From: Mycobacterium saskatchewanense
GTDB taxonomy: Bacteria > Actinomycetota > Actinomycetes > Mycobacteriales > Mycobacteriaceae
Assembly (NCBI RefSeq): GCF_010729105.1
Contig: NZ_AP022573.1
Span: 124,001-188,000, forward strand
Length of the DNA: 64,000 nt
Direction: 5' to 3'
Positions 46,305-59,323 of this stretch are shown here, piece after piece. How positions within the stretch are numbered: position 1 is the first letter of the stretch; every line of letters starts with the position of its first letter. A program made the translations under genes and the position numbers. The notes under the pieces are model-generated. The model made no database searches, was not told the DNA's origin, and saw only the letters and a list, made by a program, of their open reading frames with translations.

Positions 46305-47323
46305 ACCAGCCCCAGTCGGTCGACAGCGTCGACGCCGCGATGCGTCTGGCCATCGAGCAGTCCTACCAGGTCAAGGGGACGACCTATCCGAACCCGCCGG
46401 TCGGGGCCGTCATCGTGGACCCGCAGGGCCGCGTGGTCGGCGTCGGCGCCACCGAACCCGCGGGGGGCGACCACGCGGAGGTGCTGGCGCTGCGCCGGGC
46501 CGGCGGCCTGGCGGCGGGCGGCATCGCCGTCGTCACCCTCGAACCGTGCAACCACTACGGCAAGACGCCGCCGTGCGTGAACGCCCTCATCGAGGCCAGG
46601 GTGGGCACGGTGATCTACGGCGTGCCCGACCCCAACGGCATCGCGGGCGGCGGCGCGGGCCGGCTGCAGGCGGCGGGCGTTCAGGTGAGGTCCGGCGTGC
46701 TGGCCGAACAGGTGGCCGGCGGACCGCTGCGGGAGTGGCTGCACAAGGTGCGAACCGGGCTGCCGCACGTGACCTGGAAGTACGCGAGCAGCGTCGACGG
46801 CCGCAGCGCCGCTGCTGACGGCTCGAGCCGGTGGATCTCCAGCGAGGCCGCGCGGATGGACCTGCACCGCCGCCGGGCCATCGCCGACGCGATCGTGGTG
46901 GGCACCGGGACGGTGCTGGCCGACGACCCGGCGCTGACCGCCCGGTTGCCCGACGGCTCGCTGGCGCCCCGCCAGCCGCTGCGCATCGTGGTGGGTATGC
47001 GTGACCTCCCGACCGACGCGAAGGTGCTCAACGACGACTCGCGAACCATGGTGATCCGCACGCACGACCCCATGGAAGTGATCAAGGCGGTCTCAGACCG
47101 CACCGACGTGCTGCTGGAGGGCGGGCCCACCCTCGCCGGCGCCTTCCTGAGGGCGGGGGCGGTCAACCGCATCCTGGCGTACGTGGCGCCGATGCTGCTG
47201 GGCGGCCCGATCACCGCGGTCGACGACGTGGGGGTGCCGACGATCGCGCGGGCCCTGCGCTGGCGCTTCGACGGCATCGACCGGGCCGGTCCCGACGTGG
47301 TGCTCAGCCTGGTGCCGCAGTAA
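46301..47323 (+). CDS. ribD: bifunctional riboflavin biosynthesis deaminase/reductase
   Basis: 340 residues from ATG 46301. The deaminase domain has the zinc site [11 protein letters not shown] and [19 protein letters not shown]; the reductase domain (from about 150) has [38 protein letters not shown] and [13 protein letters not shown]. It deaminates and reduces the pyrimidine intermediate of riboflavin synthesis. Also called ribG. It is coupled to rpe by ATGA; the next rightward riboflavin gene, ribE, comes after the leftward lprG-P55 pair. Confidence 0.95.
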   Translation: MNQPQSVDSVDAAMRLAIEQSYQVKGTTYPNPPVGAVIVDPQGRVVGVGATEPAGGDHAEVLALRRAGGLAAGGIAVVTLEPCNHYGKTPPCVNALIEARVGTVIYGVPDPNGIAGGGAGRLQAAGVQVRSGVLAEQVAGGPLREWLHKVRTGLPHVTWKYASSVDGRSAAADGSSRWISSEAARMDLHRRRAIADAIVVGTGTVLADDPALTARLPDGSLAPRQPLRIVVGMRDLPTDAKVLNDDSRTMVIRTHDPMEVIKAVSDRTDVLLEGGPTLAGAFLRAGAVNRILAYVAPMLLGGPITAVDDVGVPTIARALRWRFDGIDRAGPDVVLSLVPQ

Positions 47324-47343
47324 CGCCCACGTGGCAGAGACGC

Positions 47344-49029
47344 CTAGGGCGTCGGCGCGCCGACCGGCTCCTGCTCGGGCACCACGGGCTCCTCGGCGTG
47401 GTCCTTGCGGCCGCTGATCAGCAGGCCCAGCAGCGCTCCGACCACGCAGACGCCTGCGGTGATGGTGAAGATCTCGCCGTACATCGCCGCGAACGACGGG
47501 ATGGAATTCTCCGCCTTGGCGATCGCCTGCTCGGTCTTGCTCAGGCTGGTCGACACCGCGGCGTTCTTCTCGTTGAGGATCTGGTAGAAGCGGTACAGCC
47601 CCCACGCGCTCAGCCCGGCCACGCCGATCAGCATGCCCGTCATGCGGGCCACCACCACCGCCGCCGAAGCGATGCCGTGCTCGGCGGAGGGCACGATGCG
47701 CAGGGCGGCCGACGTCAGCGGCCCGATCACCAATCCAAGCCCCACTCCCGCGATCAGCAGGTCGTTGTTGACCGCGACGCCGCCGAGCATCAGGTCGCTG
47801 TTCATCGCGGGCACCGAGAACAGCCCGAAGACGCTGTGCCGGTAATGCGGCAGGTCGACCGGCCAGTGCGAGATCAGCAGGTAGCCGCCGGCGGCGATGA
47901 GCAACCCGACGCACGCGACCGCGCGGTCGCCCACCCTGGTCGCGATGAAGCCGCCGAGCAAGGCCCCCACCGGCAGCGCGATCAGGAACGACGTCAGCAT
48001 CGCGGCCGCCTTGTTCTGGTCCAGTCCCATCACGCCCTGGCCGAAGAGCTCCACGTCGACCAGCGTCACCATCAACGCGGCGCCGGCGGCGAACGACGCG
48101 CCCAGCGCGGCGAGGAACGGCCGGAACTGCACGCCGGCCGGGTCGATCAGCCGGGTCTTGGCGAACCGCTCCCAGACCAGGAAGGCCACCCCGGCGACGG
48201 CCGCGGCGATCACCAACGGCAACCCGTAGCTGGGCAGCGGCTGCTGGCCGTTGGGATTGGGGTTGTAGAGCCCGATGACCGCGAGGCCCAGGGTGATCGC
48301 CAGCAGCACGCCGCCGACCACGTCGATCTTCTCCGGCGCCTCGCTGCGGTCGTGCGACGGCAGGCTGATCTGGATCAGCGCCATCGCGACCAGGGTCAGC
48401 GGGATGTTGATCCAGAACACGTCGCGCCAGTCCCGGAACAGCCAGACGATGAAGATGCCGTACAGCGGGCCCAGCACGCTGCCCAGCTCCTGCGCGGCGC
48501 CGATGCCGCCGAGCACGGCCGCGCGGTTGCGCTGCGCCCACAGGTCGGCGCCCAGGGCCAGGGTGACCGGCAGCAACGCGCCGCTGGCGACGCCCTGGAT
48601 GGTCCGGCCGACGACCAGCACCTGAAGGCTCGGCACGTGCAGCTTGGCAACCGGGTAGCCGAGGATCTGCAGATCCGCCAGCGGGTGGCCCATGAGCTGG
48701 ACGTTCAGGTCGGCGATGTTGAAGTTGCCGATGGCCACCGACAGGGCCGTGACCACCGAGCCGACCATGAAGGCGGCCAGGCTGACCTGGAGGAGCCGCT
48801 TGCGGCCGAACCGGTCCGAGGCCTTGCCCAGCAGCGGCATGGCCGCGATGTAGCCAAGGAGGTACATCGTGACGATCGGGGTGATCCGCTGCAGCTGATT
48901 AATCGGGATGCCGACGTCGTGCATGATGTCGCGCATGATGGTGACCACGACGTAGGCGTCGAGGGCGCCCAACAGCACCGCGAGACTGCCCGCACCGATC
49001 GCGACCCGGCGCCCTGCCAACCTGCTCAT
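47344..49029 (-). CDS. P55-type MFS efflux/lipid export transporter
   Basis: 561 residues from ATG 49029 and about fourteen membrane helices (DHA2 size class). The motif A region is [14 protein letters not shown], and the drug-export motif C region is [17 protein letters not shown]-terminal tail rich in Glu and Pro follows. P55 of M. tuberculosis (Rv1410c) works with LprG to move triacylglycerol and other lipids outward and affects drug tolerance; this gene overlaps the lprG stop by one base (TGATG), the conserved order. It is therefore almost surely the P55 orthologue. Confidence 0.93.
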   Translation of the reverse strand: MSRLAGRRVAIGAGSLAVLLGALDAYVVVTIMRDIMHDVGIPINQLQRITPIVTMYLLGYIAAMPLLGKASDRFGRKRLLQVSLAAFMVGSVVTALSVAIGNFNIADLNVQLMGHPLADLQILGYPVAKLHVPSLQVLVVGRTIQGVASGALLPVTLALGADLWAQRNRAAVLGGIGAAQELGSVLGPLYGIFIVWLFRDWRDVFWINIPLTLVAMALIQISLPSHDRSEAPEKIDVVGGVLLAITLGLAVIGLYNPNPNGQQPLPSYGLPLVIAAAVAGVAFLVWERFAKTRLIDPAGVQFRPFLAALGASFAAGAALMVTLVDVELFGQGVMGLDQNKAAAMLTSFLIALPVGALLGGFIATRVGDRAVACVGLLIAAGGYLLISHWPVDLPHYRHSVFGLFSVPAMNSDLMLGGVAVNNDLLIAGVGLGLVIGPLTSAALRIVPSAEHGIASAAVVVARMTGMLIGVAGLSAWGLYRFYQILNEKNAAVSTSLSKTEQAIAKAENSIPSFAAMYGEIFTITAGVCVVGALLGLLISGRKDHAEEPVVPEQEPVGAPTP

Positions 49030-49742
49030 CAGCTCGCCGCGGGCTTGGAGACCTGGACCGGCTGGCCCCAGTTGGACAAGGTCATCTGCACGCTGTTGCC
49101 CTGGCTCTGTTGCAGGCTGATCTGGGCCAGCTGGTGGTCTCCGCTCTCCACGATCCAGGCGGTAGCTGGCACCGGCTTCGTCGCCTTGAACGGGGACGCG
49201 ATCTTGTTCACGGCGTCGGCGGAGACGTTCCCGCTGACGCGCACGGTGGTCTGGCCGCTGATCTGGTCGCGACCCTCGGACTTGGCGTCGGTGAAGTTGG
49301 CCAGCACGTTGGCCACGCCCGTGTCGGGGCTCAGCAGGGCCGACGGGTCGTAGACCTGGGACGCCGGACCGACATCGGTCATCGACGGGTCGCCCGGGTT
49401 GAGGGCGTTCGTGTAGAGGTCACCGCCCACCACCACGAAGTCGGCGCTGATGTCCGATCCCAGGTAGGTGATCTGGGCGTTGCCCTTCGCGGCCGTTTCC
49501 GGGGAGGTGGTGAGGTCTCCGGTCAGGTTCCTGACGGGCAGGCCGGGGATCTTGCCGGTCACCGTCAGCACCAGGTGCGCACTCTTCAAATTCTTGGTGC
49601 TGTCCGCCGACTCCTGCACCAACGTCTTGCCGTCGGGGAGCGGGCCGCCACCGGGGGAGGAGCTGAACGAGCAGGCGGCGATCGGGGCGGCGGCGAGGCT
49701 TACGGACGCAAGGACGGCCGATAGTCGGCGGCGGGTCTGCAT
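49029..49742 (-). CDS. lprG: LprG lipid-carrier lipoprotein
   Basis: 237 residues from ATG 49742. Lipoprotein signal peptide with lipobox PIAAC, lipidated Cys24, then a Ser/Gly/Pro-rich linker ([14 protein letters not shown]). The mature beta-sheet domain ([32 protein letters not shown]) matches LprG, which has a deep hydrophobic pocket for triacylated glycolipids and triacylglycerol and hands them to the outer envelope. TGA-ATG overlap with the P55 gene. Length equals the M. tuberculosis protein (236). Confidence 0.95.
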   Translation of the reverse strand: MQTRRRLSAVLASVSLAAAPIAACSFSSSPGGGPLPDGKTLVQESADSTKNLKSAHLVLTVTGKIPGLPVRNLTGDLTTSPETAAKGNAQITYLGSDISADFVVVGGDLYTNALNPGDPSMTDVGPASQVYDPSALLSPDTGVANVLANFTDAKSEGRDQISGQTTVRVSGNVSADAVNKIASPFKATKPVPATAWIVESGDHQLAQISLQQSQGNSVQMTLSNWGQPVQVSKPAAS

Positions 49743-49838
49743 ACCCAGCATCGTAGAGGGTGTCGATGACGGACCCGGGAAACGCGGCGGCGGGACGGCG
49801 GGGTCCCGGACGGCCGGCGGCCCGATTAACCTGGTCGA

Positions 49839-50441
49839 ATGTTCACCGGAATTGTCGAGGAACTCGGAGAGGTGACGGGCCGGGAGGTCCTCGCCGACGC
49901 CGCGCGCCTGAGCATCCGCGGGCCCGTCGTGACCGCCGACGCCGGCCATGGCGACTCGATCGCCGTCAACGGTGTCTGCCTGACGGTCGTCGAACTGTTG
50001 CCCGGCGGCGAATTCACCGCCGACGTGATGGCCGAGACGTTGAGCCGGTCCAACCTGGGCGAATTGGAGGCCGGCAGCCGCGTGAACCTGGAGCGCGCCG
50101 CCGCCGTCAACAGCAGGCTGGGCGGGCACATCGTGCAGGGGCACGTCGACGGCACCGGTCGGGTGGTGGCCCGGGAACCCTCCGAACACTGGGAGGTGGT
50201 GCGGATCGAGGTGCCCCCCGAGGTCGCCCGCTACGTCGTCGAGAAGGGATCCATCACCGTCGACGGGATCTCCCTGACCGTGTCGGCGCTGGGTGGGGAC
50301 CCAACCGACTGGTTCGAGGTCTCCCTGATCCCGACCACTCGCGAGCTGACCACGCTCGGCAGCGCACCCGTCGGCACGCAGGTCAATCTCGAGGTGGACG
50401 TCATCGCCAAATACGTTGAGCGGCTGATGTCGCGGGCGTAG
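49839..50441 (+). CDS. ribE: riboflavin synthase alpha chain
   Basis: 200 residues from ATG 49839. [12 protein letters not shown] is the family start. The protein is an internal duplication of two lumazine-binding repeats (about 1-97 and 98-200), with [12 protein letters not shown] in the first and [13 protein letters not shown] in the second. It dismutates two lumazines to riboflavin plus the pyrimidine. Divergent from lprG; followed by a 16-bp palindrome. Also named ribC in mycobacteria. Confidence 0.95.
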   Translation: MFTGIVEELGEVTGREVLADAARLSIRGPVVTADAGHGDSIAVNGVCLTVVELLPGGEFTADVMAETLSRSNLGELEAGSRVNLERAAAVNSRLGGHIVQGHVDGTGRVVAREPSEHWEVVRIEVPPEVARYVVEKGSITVDGISLTVSALGGDPTDWFEVSLIPTTRELTTLGSAPVGTQVNLEVDVIAKYVERLMSRA

Positions 50442-50446
50442 ATGCC

Positions 50447-50462
50447 CGGCGCCGCGGCGCCG
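50447..50462. terminator. perfect 16-bp GC palindrome between convergent genes
   Basis: CGGCGCCGCGGCGCCG begins 6 bp after the ribE stop and lies before the end of the opposing secreted-protein gene. Perfect symmetry and its place between converging genes suggest a bidirectional terminator of the I-shaped kind (no T-run). Confidence 0.5.
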
Positions 50463-50485
50463 TGCCTCGGGATGTCCGGGTGTGA

Positions 50486-50851
50486 TCAGAGCACGATCCA
50501 CACTCCGTTGTTCCAGAATCCCCAACCGTTCGTGCCGGGGTTCCACACGGGGTGGGCCCACGGCGCCCACGGCGGCGGCGGTGGCGGCGGCGGTGCCCAC
50601 GGTGGGGGAGGCCCCCACCCGGCCGGTCCGGCGTTGTCATCCCAGTCGTGGCAGCTGTTCCAGTCCCAGTTGTTGCCCCAGCCGGGATTCCACTGGTCGC
50701 CCGGGCACCAGTGGTAGTGATACGTGGGCGCGGGTGGCGCCGCCTCCGCGGACCCCGCGGCCAGGCCGAGGGCGCCCGCGGCCAGGCCGCCGGCCGCGAG
50801 CGCGCCGGCGGACAGGCGACGCCACAGCGCTGTTTTGGTTGCGGTAGTCAT
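50486..50851 (-). CDS. secreted Trp/Pro/Gly-rich protein
   Basis: 121 residues from ATG 50851. Signal peptide: basic LWRR, then [19 protein letters not shown], with SAEA|APP as the cleavage site. The mature chain is built from Trp and Gly/Asn ([19 protein letters not shown], two Cys) and a Pro run ([18 protein letters not shown]), then [16 protein letters not shown]. It has no catalytic motif. Comparable small secreted proteins with CPGDQW patterns are frequent in mycobacteria; I know no function. It is divergent from ribBA. Confidence 0.78.
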   Translation of the reverse strand: MTTATKTALWRRLSAGALAAGGLAAGALGLAAGSAEAAPPAPTYHYHWCPGDQWNPGWGNNWDWNSCHDWDDNAGPAGWGPPPPWAPPPPPPPPWAPWAHPVWNPGTNGWGFWNNGVWIVL

Positions 50852-51088
50852 GCCGGGGAAATGCCCGCGTGGAAAGGGTTGCTAAACGCCGTTTCGCCAA
50901 CCGCGTCGAGCTCGTATTTGGCCCTTAGCCCCGACCCATGCGGGACCTATCTGGCGCCCGCGTTGTGTCGCGGACCACACCGAAAGCCTTCCACCAGCGG
51001 CGGGCAATAACCGCGGCGGCGCGTTGGTTCATACTGAAATCAACACACGCGCTCCTCACGTGAGCCGTGCCGACAGCGAGGTAGCGAG
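50852..51088 (+). promoter_or_regulatory. 237-bp divergent region between secreted protein and ribBA
   Basis: CATACT at about 51029-51034 inside TTCATACTGAA is a possible -10 for ribBA; no -35 is evident. I looked for the conserved FMN riboswitch segments and saw none. Confidence 0.4.
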
Positions 51089-53303
<2,215 letters not shown>

Positions 53304-53321
53304 GCCGGGTACCATCGCCCG

Positions 53322-53993
53322 ATGGCACGCGTCGCGGGGCGGGCTGTCTCGGCGGTCGGCGTCTCGGTGGCCGTCGCGGTGGCGGTGGCCGCGTGCACCA
53401 CGTCGGTGGCGGGCCAGGCGATCCGTGCACCGGGTCAGTCCGGGGCCCCCTCGTCGCCCGCGCGCCCGCCAGTGTCGGCGCACGACCTCCTGCTTCACGA
53501 CGGGGAGACCACCCCGCTCGGCACGGCGGTGTCGGCCCCGGTGGGCGAGAGCTACTTCACCGGCGCGCAGCCCCCCGAATGCGCGCCGGCGCTGCTGTTC
53601 GAGAATTCGCCGCTGCTCCCGGCCGGCGCCACCGACCACGCCGAGTCGTCGTATCGGTTCGGCACCCCGGCGCTGTACGCCGAGGGGGTCGACGTTTACG
53701 ACAAGAACCTGAATGTGCACGGCGTGGTGTGGGACGGATTCGGCGCCGTCTCGAAATGCGTCGGCGACGCCGTGGGGGTGTCCCCGACCGGGCAGTCGCC
53801 GCCCTTTCGGCTCAGTCTGTTCAGCACCGGCGACGGCGTGCCGACCTGGACCATGACCCGACCCGACTGGACCTGCGACTACGGCCTGGCCGTGCTTCCG
53901 CGGGTGGTTGTGTTGCTGTCGGCCTGCGACGCCCAACCCGGCTTCCCGATGGCGGATTGGGCGGCCAAACGGCGCTCGCAGATCGCGGGGTAA
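53322..53993 (+). CDS. lprH: LprH-like lipoprotein
   Basis: 223 residues from ATG 53322. Lipoprotein signal with an AVAVAVAACTTS lipobox, Cys25 as lipidation site, then a Pro/Ala/Gln-rich linker. The mature part has the patterns CAPALLFENSPLLPAG and WTCDYGLAVLPRVVVLLSAC with four further cysteines. It corresponds in place to Rv1418 (lprH) of M. tuberculosis. No activity known. It follows the PH-domain gene by 18 bp. Confidence 0.88.
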   Translation: MARVAGRAVSAVGVSVAVAVAVAACTTSVAGQAIRAPGQSGAPSSPARPPVSAHDLLLHDGETTPLGTAVSAPVGESYFTGAQPPECAPALLFENSPLLPAGATDHAESSYRFGTPALYAEGVDVYDKNLNVHGVVWDGFGAVSKCVGDAVGVSPTGQSPPFRLSLFSTGDGVPTWTMTRPDWTCDYGLAVLPRVVVLLSACDAQPGFPMADWAAKRRSQIAG

Positions 53994-54021
53994 CCCGCAG
54001 GCCGCCTGCTAGCAGACGCCG

Positions 54022-54243
54022 TCAAGGCTTTTGGGGCGCAACCGCAGCTCCATACAAGCAATCGTGAAGTTCCTGACTGCCCGGGGCGAAGTCGAAGCCG
54101 CAGTTGCACTCACGGGCGTCGCGGGGAGGGAGCGAATCGCAGTAAGGGGTGCCGGCCGAGGCCGACGGCGCCGTCCACACCACGCCGGCGGTCAAGGTCG
54201 CCGCTGCAACGCCGACCGCGGCCATCAATACTCTCGGCTTCAT
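54022..54243 (-). CDS. small secreted cysteine-containing protein
   Basis: 73 residues from ATG 54243. Signal peptide with a hydrophobic region LMAAVGVAAATLTAGVVW and PSASA|G cleavage. The mature part contains CNC followed by FAPGSQELHDC with four Cys in total, sharing the CNC...APGS pattern with the protein at 489-740. Likely exported, with disulfides. Its place between lprH and uvrC differs from M. tuberculosis, where I recall a secreted lectin-like gene (Rv1419). Confidence 0.72.
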   Translation of the reverse strand: MKPRVLMAAVGVAAATLTAGVVWTAPSASAGTPYCDSLPPRDARECNCGFDFAPGSQELHDCLYGAAVAPQKP

Positions 54244-54434
54244 GTCCAGTCCTTCTCTCCAAGGCGATGGCGCTTTGCCCCGCCGCAGACATCGACAGGC
54301 ACATTCATCGCGTTCGTTCGGTACGACCTGATGGCCAATTCATATCAGTGTCGACGGCAATGCGCAGCGGGTAACCGGACCGCCACCCTTCCAGCGCCGG
54401 TTCGCCGTCGTTGAGCAACTACTAACCTGGGTAC

Positions 54435-56402
54435 GTGCCAGATCCCGCCACGTATCGCCCTGCGCCCGGGTCCATCCCGGTCGAGCCGGGCGTCTACCGG
54501 TTCCGGGACTCGCACGGGCGCGTCATCTACGTCGGCAAGGCCAAGAGCCTGCGCAGCCGGCTGACGTCGTACTTCGCCGACATCGCGGGCCTGCACCCGC
54601 GGACCCGGCAGATGGTGACCACCGCGGCCAAGGTCGAGTGGACGGTGGTCAACACCGAAGTCGAGGCGTTGCAGCTCGAGTACAACTGGATCAAGGAATT
54701 CGATCCGCGTTTCAACGTCCGATACCGCGACGACAAGTCGTATCCGGTGCTGGCCGTGACCCTCAACGAGGAGTTTCCCCGGCTGATGGTCTATCGGGGC
54801 CCGAGGCGCAAGGGGGTGCGCTACTTCGGGCCGTACTCGCACGCGTGGGCCATCCGCGAGACGCTGGACCTGCTGACGCGGGTCTTCCCGGCGCGGACGT
54901 GCTCGAACGGAGTGTTCAAGCGCCACAAGCAGATCGACCGGCCGTGCCTGCTCGGCTACATCGACAAGTGCTCGGCGCCCTGCGTGGGCCGGGTCAGCGC
55001 CGAACAGCACCGGCAGATCGTGGATGACTTCTGCGACTTCTTGTCGGGCAAGACCGACAGGTTTGCCCGCGAGCTGGAACAGCAGATGAACGCCGCCGCC
55101 GAACGCCTGGACTTCGAACGGGCCGCCCGACTGCGCGACGACCTCGGCGCCCTGAAGCGAGCGATGGAGAAGCAGGCCGTGGTGCTCGGCGACGGCACCG
55201 ACGCCGACGTGGTGGCCTTCGCCGACGACGACCTGGAGGCGGCGGTACAGGTGTTCCACGTCCGCGGGGGCCGGGTGCGAGGTCAGCGCGGCTGGATCGT
55301 CGAGAAGTCCGGCGACCCGGGGGAGTCGGGGGAGGAGCGGCTGGTCGAGCAGTTCCTGACCCAGTTCTACGGCGAGCAGGCCGAATTGGGGGGCGCTGCC
55401 GACGGTGGCGCTGCCGACGAATCCGCCAACCCGGTGCCCCGGGAGGTCCTGGTGCCGTGCCTGCCCTCGAACTCCGAGGAGCTCACCGCCTGGTTGTCGG
55501 GCCTGCGCGGCTCACGGGTGGCATTACGGGTGCCGCGGCGCGGCGACAAGCGCGCGCTGGCCGAAACCGTGCAGCGCAACGCGAAAGAGGCGCTGCAGCA
55601 ACACAAGCTGAAGCGCGCCGGCGACTTCAACGCCAGATCGGCTGCGCTGCAGAACATCCAGGACGCCCTGGGGCTGGCCGAGGCTCCGCTGCGCATCGAG
55701 TGCGTCGACATCAGCCACGTGCAGGGCACCGACGTGGTGGGCTCGTTGGTGGTGTTCGAGGACGGCCTGCCGCGCAAGTCCGACTATCGGCACTTCGGCA
55801 TCCGGGAAGCCGCCGGTCAGGGGCGCTCGGACGACGTCGCCTCCATCGCCGAGGTGACCCGCCGGCGCTTCCAGCGCCACTTGAGCGATCACAACGACCC
55901 CAAAATGCTTTCCCCGGAAGGGAAGTCCCGCCGGTTCGCCTACCCGCCCAACCTGTACGTAGTCGACGGCGGCGCGCCACAGGTCAACGCGGCCAGCGCG
56001 GTCCTCGAGGAGCTGGGCATCACCGACGTCGCGGTCATCGGCCTGGCCAAGCGGCTGGAGGAAGTATGGGTGCCGTCCGAGCCGGACCCCATCATCATGC
56101 CGCGCAACAGCGAGGGCCTGTACCTGCTGCAGCGGGTGCGTGACGAGGCGCACCGGTTCGCGATCGCCTACCATCGCAGCAAGCGATCCAAGCGAATGAC
56201 CGCATCGGTGCTCGATTCGGTGCCAGGATTGGGAGAACATCGCCGCAAGGCGTTGGTAACGCATTTCGGATCGATAGCCCGCCTCAAGGAGGCCACCGTC
56301 GAGCAAATCACCGCCGTCCCGGGGATCGGCGTGGCAACCGCCGCGGCGGTCCTCGAGGCGCTGCGCCCCGAGCAACCCGCGGCCGCCGGAGGCTCCGAAT
56401 GA
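54435..56402 (+). CDS. uvrC: UvrABC system protein C
   Basis: 655 residues from GTG 54435. GIY-YIG endonuclease at the N-terminus ([20 protein letters not shown]), UVR motif for UvrB contact ([20 protein letters not shown]), the RNase H-like second nuclease ([33 protein letters not shown]) and two helix-hairpin-helix repeats at the C-terminus ([34 protein letters not shown]). Complete. It makes the dual incisions in nucleotide excision repair. A short repeat [11 protein letters not shown] interrupts the central linker. It overlaps rapZ (ATGA). Confidence 0.96.
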   Translation: MPDPATYRPAPGSIPVEPGVYRFRDSHGRVIYVGKAKSLRSRLTSYFADIAGLHPRTRQMVTTAAKVEWTVVNTEVEALQLEYNWIKEFDPRFNVRYRDDKSYPVLAVTLNEEFPRLMVYRGPRRKGVRYFGPYSHAWAIRETLDLLTRVFPARTCSNGVFKRHKQIDRPCLLGYIDKCSAPCVGRVSAEQHRQIVDDFCDFLSGKTDRFARELEQQMNAAAERLDFERAARLRDDLGALKRAMEKQAVVLGDGTDADVVAFADDDLEAAVQVFHVRGGRVRGQRGWIVEKSGDPGESGEERLVEQFLTQFYGEQAELGGAADGGAADESANPVPREVLVPCLPSNSEELTAWLSGLRGSRVALRVPRRGDKRALAETVQRNAKEALQQHKLKRAGDFNARSAALQNIQDALGLAEAPLRIECVDISHVQGTDVVGSLVVFEDGLPRKSDYRHFGIREAAGQGRSDDVASIAEVTRRRFQRHLSDHNDPKMLSPEGKSRRFAYPPNLYVVDGGAPQVNAASAVLEELGITDVAVIGLAKRLEEVWVPSEPDPIIMPRNSEGLYLLQRVRDEAHRFAIAYHRSKRSKRMTASVLDSVPGLGEHRRKALVTHFGSIARLKEATVEQITAVPGIGVATAAAVLEALRPEQPAAAGGSE

Positions 56403-57310
56403 CGGGTCGGGGCGACGTGGCCGAGGACCGTCCGGCTGACACCGCGGCCGACATCGACGTCGTGCTGGTGACGGGGTTGTCGGGGGCCGGGCGGGGTACG
56501 GCGGCCAAGGTCCTCGAGGACCTGGGCTGGTACGTGGCCGACAACCTGCCGCCCCAGCTCATCACCCGCATGGTGGACTTCGGCCTGGCGGCCGGATCGC
56601 GGATCACGCAGCTGGCGGTGGTGATGGACGTGCGGTCGCGCGGCTTCACCGGTGACCTGGACTCGGTGCGCACCGAGCTCGCCACCCGCAACATCACCCC
56701 GCGCGTGGTGTTCATGGAGGCCTCCGACGACATGCTGGTGCGCCGGTACGAGCAGAACCGGCGCAGCCACCCGCTGCAGGGGGAGCAGACCCTCGCCGAG
56801 GGCATCGCCGCCGAGCGCAGGATGCTGGCCCCGGTCCGGGCGACCGCCGACCTGATCATCGACACCTCGACGCTGTCGGTGCGCGGGCTGCGGGAGAGCA
56901 TCGAGCGCGCGTTCGGGGGCGAAGCCGGCGCGACCACCAGCGTCACGGTGGAGTCCTTCGGGTTCAAGTACGGCCTGCCGATGGACGCCGACATGGTGAT
57001 GGACGTGCGGTTCCTGCCTAACCCGCACTGGGTGGACGAGTTGCGCCCCCTCACCGGTCAGCACCCGGCGGTGCGCGACTACGTTCTGGGCCAGCCCGGC
57101 GCGGCGGAGTTCCTCGACGCCTACCATCGACTGCTGTCTCTGGTCGTCGACGGATACCGCCGGGAGGGCAAGCGCTACATGACGGTCGCCATCGGCTGCA
57201 CCGGCGGCAAGCACCGCAGCGTCGCCATCGCCGAGGCGTTGATGCGGCTGCTGCAGGGCAATCCGCGGCTGGGGGTGCGGGTGCTGCACCGGGACCTGGG
57301 CCGCGAATGA
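56399..57310 (+). CDS. rapZ: RapZ/YvcJ-family P-loop nucleotide-binding protein
   Basis: 303 residues from ATG 56399. Walker A is [14 protein letters not shown], with Arg-Gly-Thr where most bacteria have GKS/GKT; I recall the same variant in the M. tuberculosis protein (Rv1421). The C-terminal RNA/ligand domain has [19 protein letters not shown] and [17 protein letters not shown]. In enterobacteria RapZ controls glucosamine-6-phosphate synthase via a small RNA; in Gram-positives its role is not clear. Coupled to uvrC and yvcK. Confidence 0.9.
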   Translation: MTGRGDVAEDRPADTAADIDVVLVTGLSGAGRGTAAKVLEDLGWYVADNLPPQLITRMVDFGLAAGSRITQLAVVMDVRSRGFTGDLDSVRTELATRNITPRVVFMEASDDMLVRRYEQNRRSHPLQGEQTLAEGIAAERRMLAPVRATADLIIDTSTLSVRGLRESIERAFGGEAGATTSVTVESFGFKYGLPMDADMVMDVRFLPNPHWVDELRPLTGQHPAVRDYVLGQPGAAEFLDAYHRLLSLVVDGYRREGKRYMTVAIGCTGGKHRSVAIAEALMRLLQGNPRLGVRVLHRDLGRE

Positions 57311-58314
57311 CGGGCATCGTCGCGCTCGGTGGTGGGCACGGCCTGTACGCGACGCTGTCCGCGGCGCGCCGGCTGACGCCCCATGTCACGGCCGTGGTCA
57401 CGGTCGCCGACGACGGCGGCTCGTCGGGCCGGCTGCGCAGCGAGCTGGACGTGGTGCCGCCGGGCGACCTGCGAATGGCGTTGGCGGCGTTGGCATCCGA
57501 CAGTCCGCACGGGCGGCTGTGGGCGACCATCCTGCAACACCGGTTCGGCGGCAACGGCGCCCTGGCCGGTCACCCGATCGGCAACCTGATGCTGGCCGGC
57601 CTGTCCGAGGTGCTGGCCGACCCGGTCGCCGCACTGGACGAACTCGGTCGGATCCTCGGCGTCAAGGGCCGGGTGCTGCCGATGTGCCCGGTCGCCCTGG
57701 AGATCGAGGCCGACGTGTCGGGCCTGGAGGCCGACCCGCGGATCTTCCGGCTGATCCGCGGCCAGGTGGCCGTCGCCACGACGCCGGGCAAGGTGCGGCG
57801 GGTGCGCCTGCTCCCGCCCAACCCGCCGGCGACCCGACAGGCCGTCGATGCCATCATGGCCGCCGACCTGGTGGTGCTCGGGCCGGGCTCGTGGTTCACC
57901 AGCGTCATCCCGCACGTCATGGTGCCGGGGCTGGCGGCGGCGCTGCGGGCCACCACCGCCCGGCGCGCGCTGGTGCTCAACCTGGTGGCCGAGCCGGGGG
58001 AGACGGCCGGCTTCTCGGTGGAGCGTCACCTGCACGTGCTGGCGCAGCACGCCCCGGGATTCACCGTGCACGACATCATCATCGACGCCGAACGGGTGCC
58101 GGGCGAACGGGAGCGCGAGCAACTGCGCCGCACCGCGACGGTGCTACAAGCCGAAGTCCACTTCGCCGACGTGTCCCGACCTGGTACACCTTTACATGAT
58201 CCGGGCAAGCTCGCGGCGGCCCTGGACGGGGTGCTGGCGGGCCATCAGGGCGCGGGGGCGCCCCCGGTCACCGCCACCGCGGAGATTCGGGTCGACGGTG
58301 AAAGTAAGGGGTGA
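57307..58314 (+). CDS. yvcK: YvcK/CuvA-family UDP-sugar-sensing morphogenesis protein
   Basis: 335 residues from ATG 57307 (ATGA). GIVALGGGHGLYATLSAARR is the UDP-sugar/NAD-like nucleotide start, VTVADDGGSSGRLRSELD, LMLAGLSEVLADP and VVLGPGSWFTSVIPHVMVPG are the CofD/YvcK family blocks. It binds UDP-GlcNAc-type sugars and supports peptidoglycan synthesis and cell shape in mycobacteria (CuvA). Always in the rapZ-yvcK-whiA order, as here, with 6 bp to whiA. Confidence 0.93.
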   Translation: MTGIVALGGGHGLYATLSAARRLTPHVTAVVTVADDGGSSGRLRSELDVVPPGDLRMALAALASDSPHGRLWATILQHRFGGNGALAGHPIGNLMLAGLSEVLADPVAALDELGRILGVKGRVLPMCPVALEIEADVSGLEADPRIFRLIRGQVAVATTPGKVRRVRLLPPNPPATRQAVDAIMAADLVVLGPGSWFTSVIPHVMVPGLAAALRATTARRALVLNLVAEPGETAGFSVERHLHVLAQHAPGFTVHDIIIDAERVPGEREREQLRRTATVLQAEVHFADVSRPGTPLHDPGKLAAALDGVLAGHQGAGAPPVTATAEIRVDGESKG

Positions 58315-58320
58315 CGACGC

Positions 58321-59304
58321 GTGGCGATGACGACCGAGGTCAAGGACGAACTGAGCCGCCTGGTGGTGAAGTCGGTCAGCGCGCGTCGGGCGGAGGTCAC
58401 GTCCCTGCTGCGGTTCGCGGGCGGGCTGCACATCGTCGGGGGCCGGGTGGTCGTCGAGGCGGAGGTCGACCTGGGCAACATCGCGCGGCGCCTGCGCAAG
58501 GACATCTTCGAGCTCTACGGGTACAACGCCGTCGTGCACGTGTTGTCGGCCAGCGGAATTCGTAAGACGACCCGTTACGTGCTGCGGGTGGCCAACGACG
58601 GGGAGGCGCTGGCGCGGCAGACCGGCCTGCTGGACAACCGGGGTCGCCCTGTGCGGGGCCTGCCGGCCCAGGTCGTCGGCGGCAGCGTCGCCGACGCCGA
58701 AGCCGCTTGGCGCGGAGCCTTTTTGGCGCACGGCTCGCTGACCGAGCCGGGGCGGTCGTCGGCCCTGGAGGTCAGCTGCCCGGGACCCGAGGCGGCGCTG
58801 GCATTGGTGGGCGCGGCGCGGCGCCTCGGGGTGAGCGCGAAGGCCCGCGAGGTGCGCGGCGCCGACCGGGTGGTGGTGCGCGACGGGGAGGCGATCGGGG
58901 CCCTGCTGACCCGGATGGGTGCCCAGGACACCCGGCTGGTCTGGGAGGAGCGCCGCATGCGGCGCGAGGTCCGCGCGACGGCCAACCGGCTCGCCAACTT
59001 CGACGACGCGAACCTGCGCCGCTCGGCGCGCGCAGCCGTCGCCGCGGCCGCCCGGGTGGAGCGTGCGCTGGAGATCCTCGGCGATACCGTGCCGGATCAT
59101 CTGGCGACGGCCGGCAAGCTGCGCGTCGAGCACCGGCAGGCGTCGCTGGAGGAGCTGGGCCGGCTCGCCGACCCACCGATGACGAAAGACGCTGTGGCGG
59201 GCCGGATCCGGCGCCTGCTGTCGATGGCGGACCGAAAGGCCAAGGTCGACGGCATCCCGGACACCGAATCGGCGGTCACCCCAGACCTGTTGGAGGATGC
59301 CTGA
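58321..59304 (+). CDS. whiA: WhiA sporulation/division regulator
   Basis: 327 residues from GTG 58321 (ATG 58327 is the alternative). The N-terminal degenerate LAGLIDADG homing-endonuclease fold ([36 protein letters not shown]) and a C-terminal HTH ([20 protein letters not shown]) are the WhiA layout. It directs genes for chromosome segregation and cell division. Length and order after yvcK are conserved. Strong match to the mycobacterial protein. Confidence 0.96.
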   Translation: MAMTTEVKDELSRLVVKSVSARRAEVTSLLRFAGGLHIVGGRVVVEAEVDLGNIARRLRKDIFELYGYNAVVHVLSASGIRKTTRYVLRVANDGEALARQTGLLDNRGRPVRGLPAQVVGGSVADAEAAWRGAFLAHGSLTEPGRSSALEVSCPGPEAALALVGAARRLGVSAKAREVRGADRVVVRDGEAIGALLTRMGAQDTRLVWEERRMRREVRATANRLANFDDANLRRSARAAVAAAARVERALEILGDTVPDHLATAGKLRVEHRQASLEELGRLADPPMTKDAVAGRIRRLLSMADRKAKVDGIPDTESAVTPDLLEDA

Positions 59305-59323
59305 CGGGGGCTACGGTCGGGGG

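Noticed and set aside
50442..50717. Rightward Gly/His-rich open frame opposite the secreted protein
   Set aside because: It is antisense to the gene with a clear signal peptide and its sequence is low complexity without a ribosome site.
50852..51088. FMN riboswitch upstream of ribBA
   Set aside because: None of the conserved FMN aptamer segments (such as AGGATATTC) is present.
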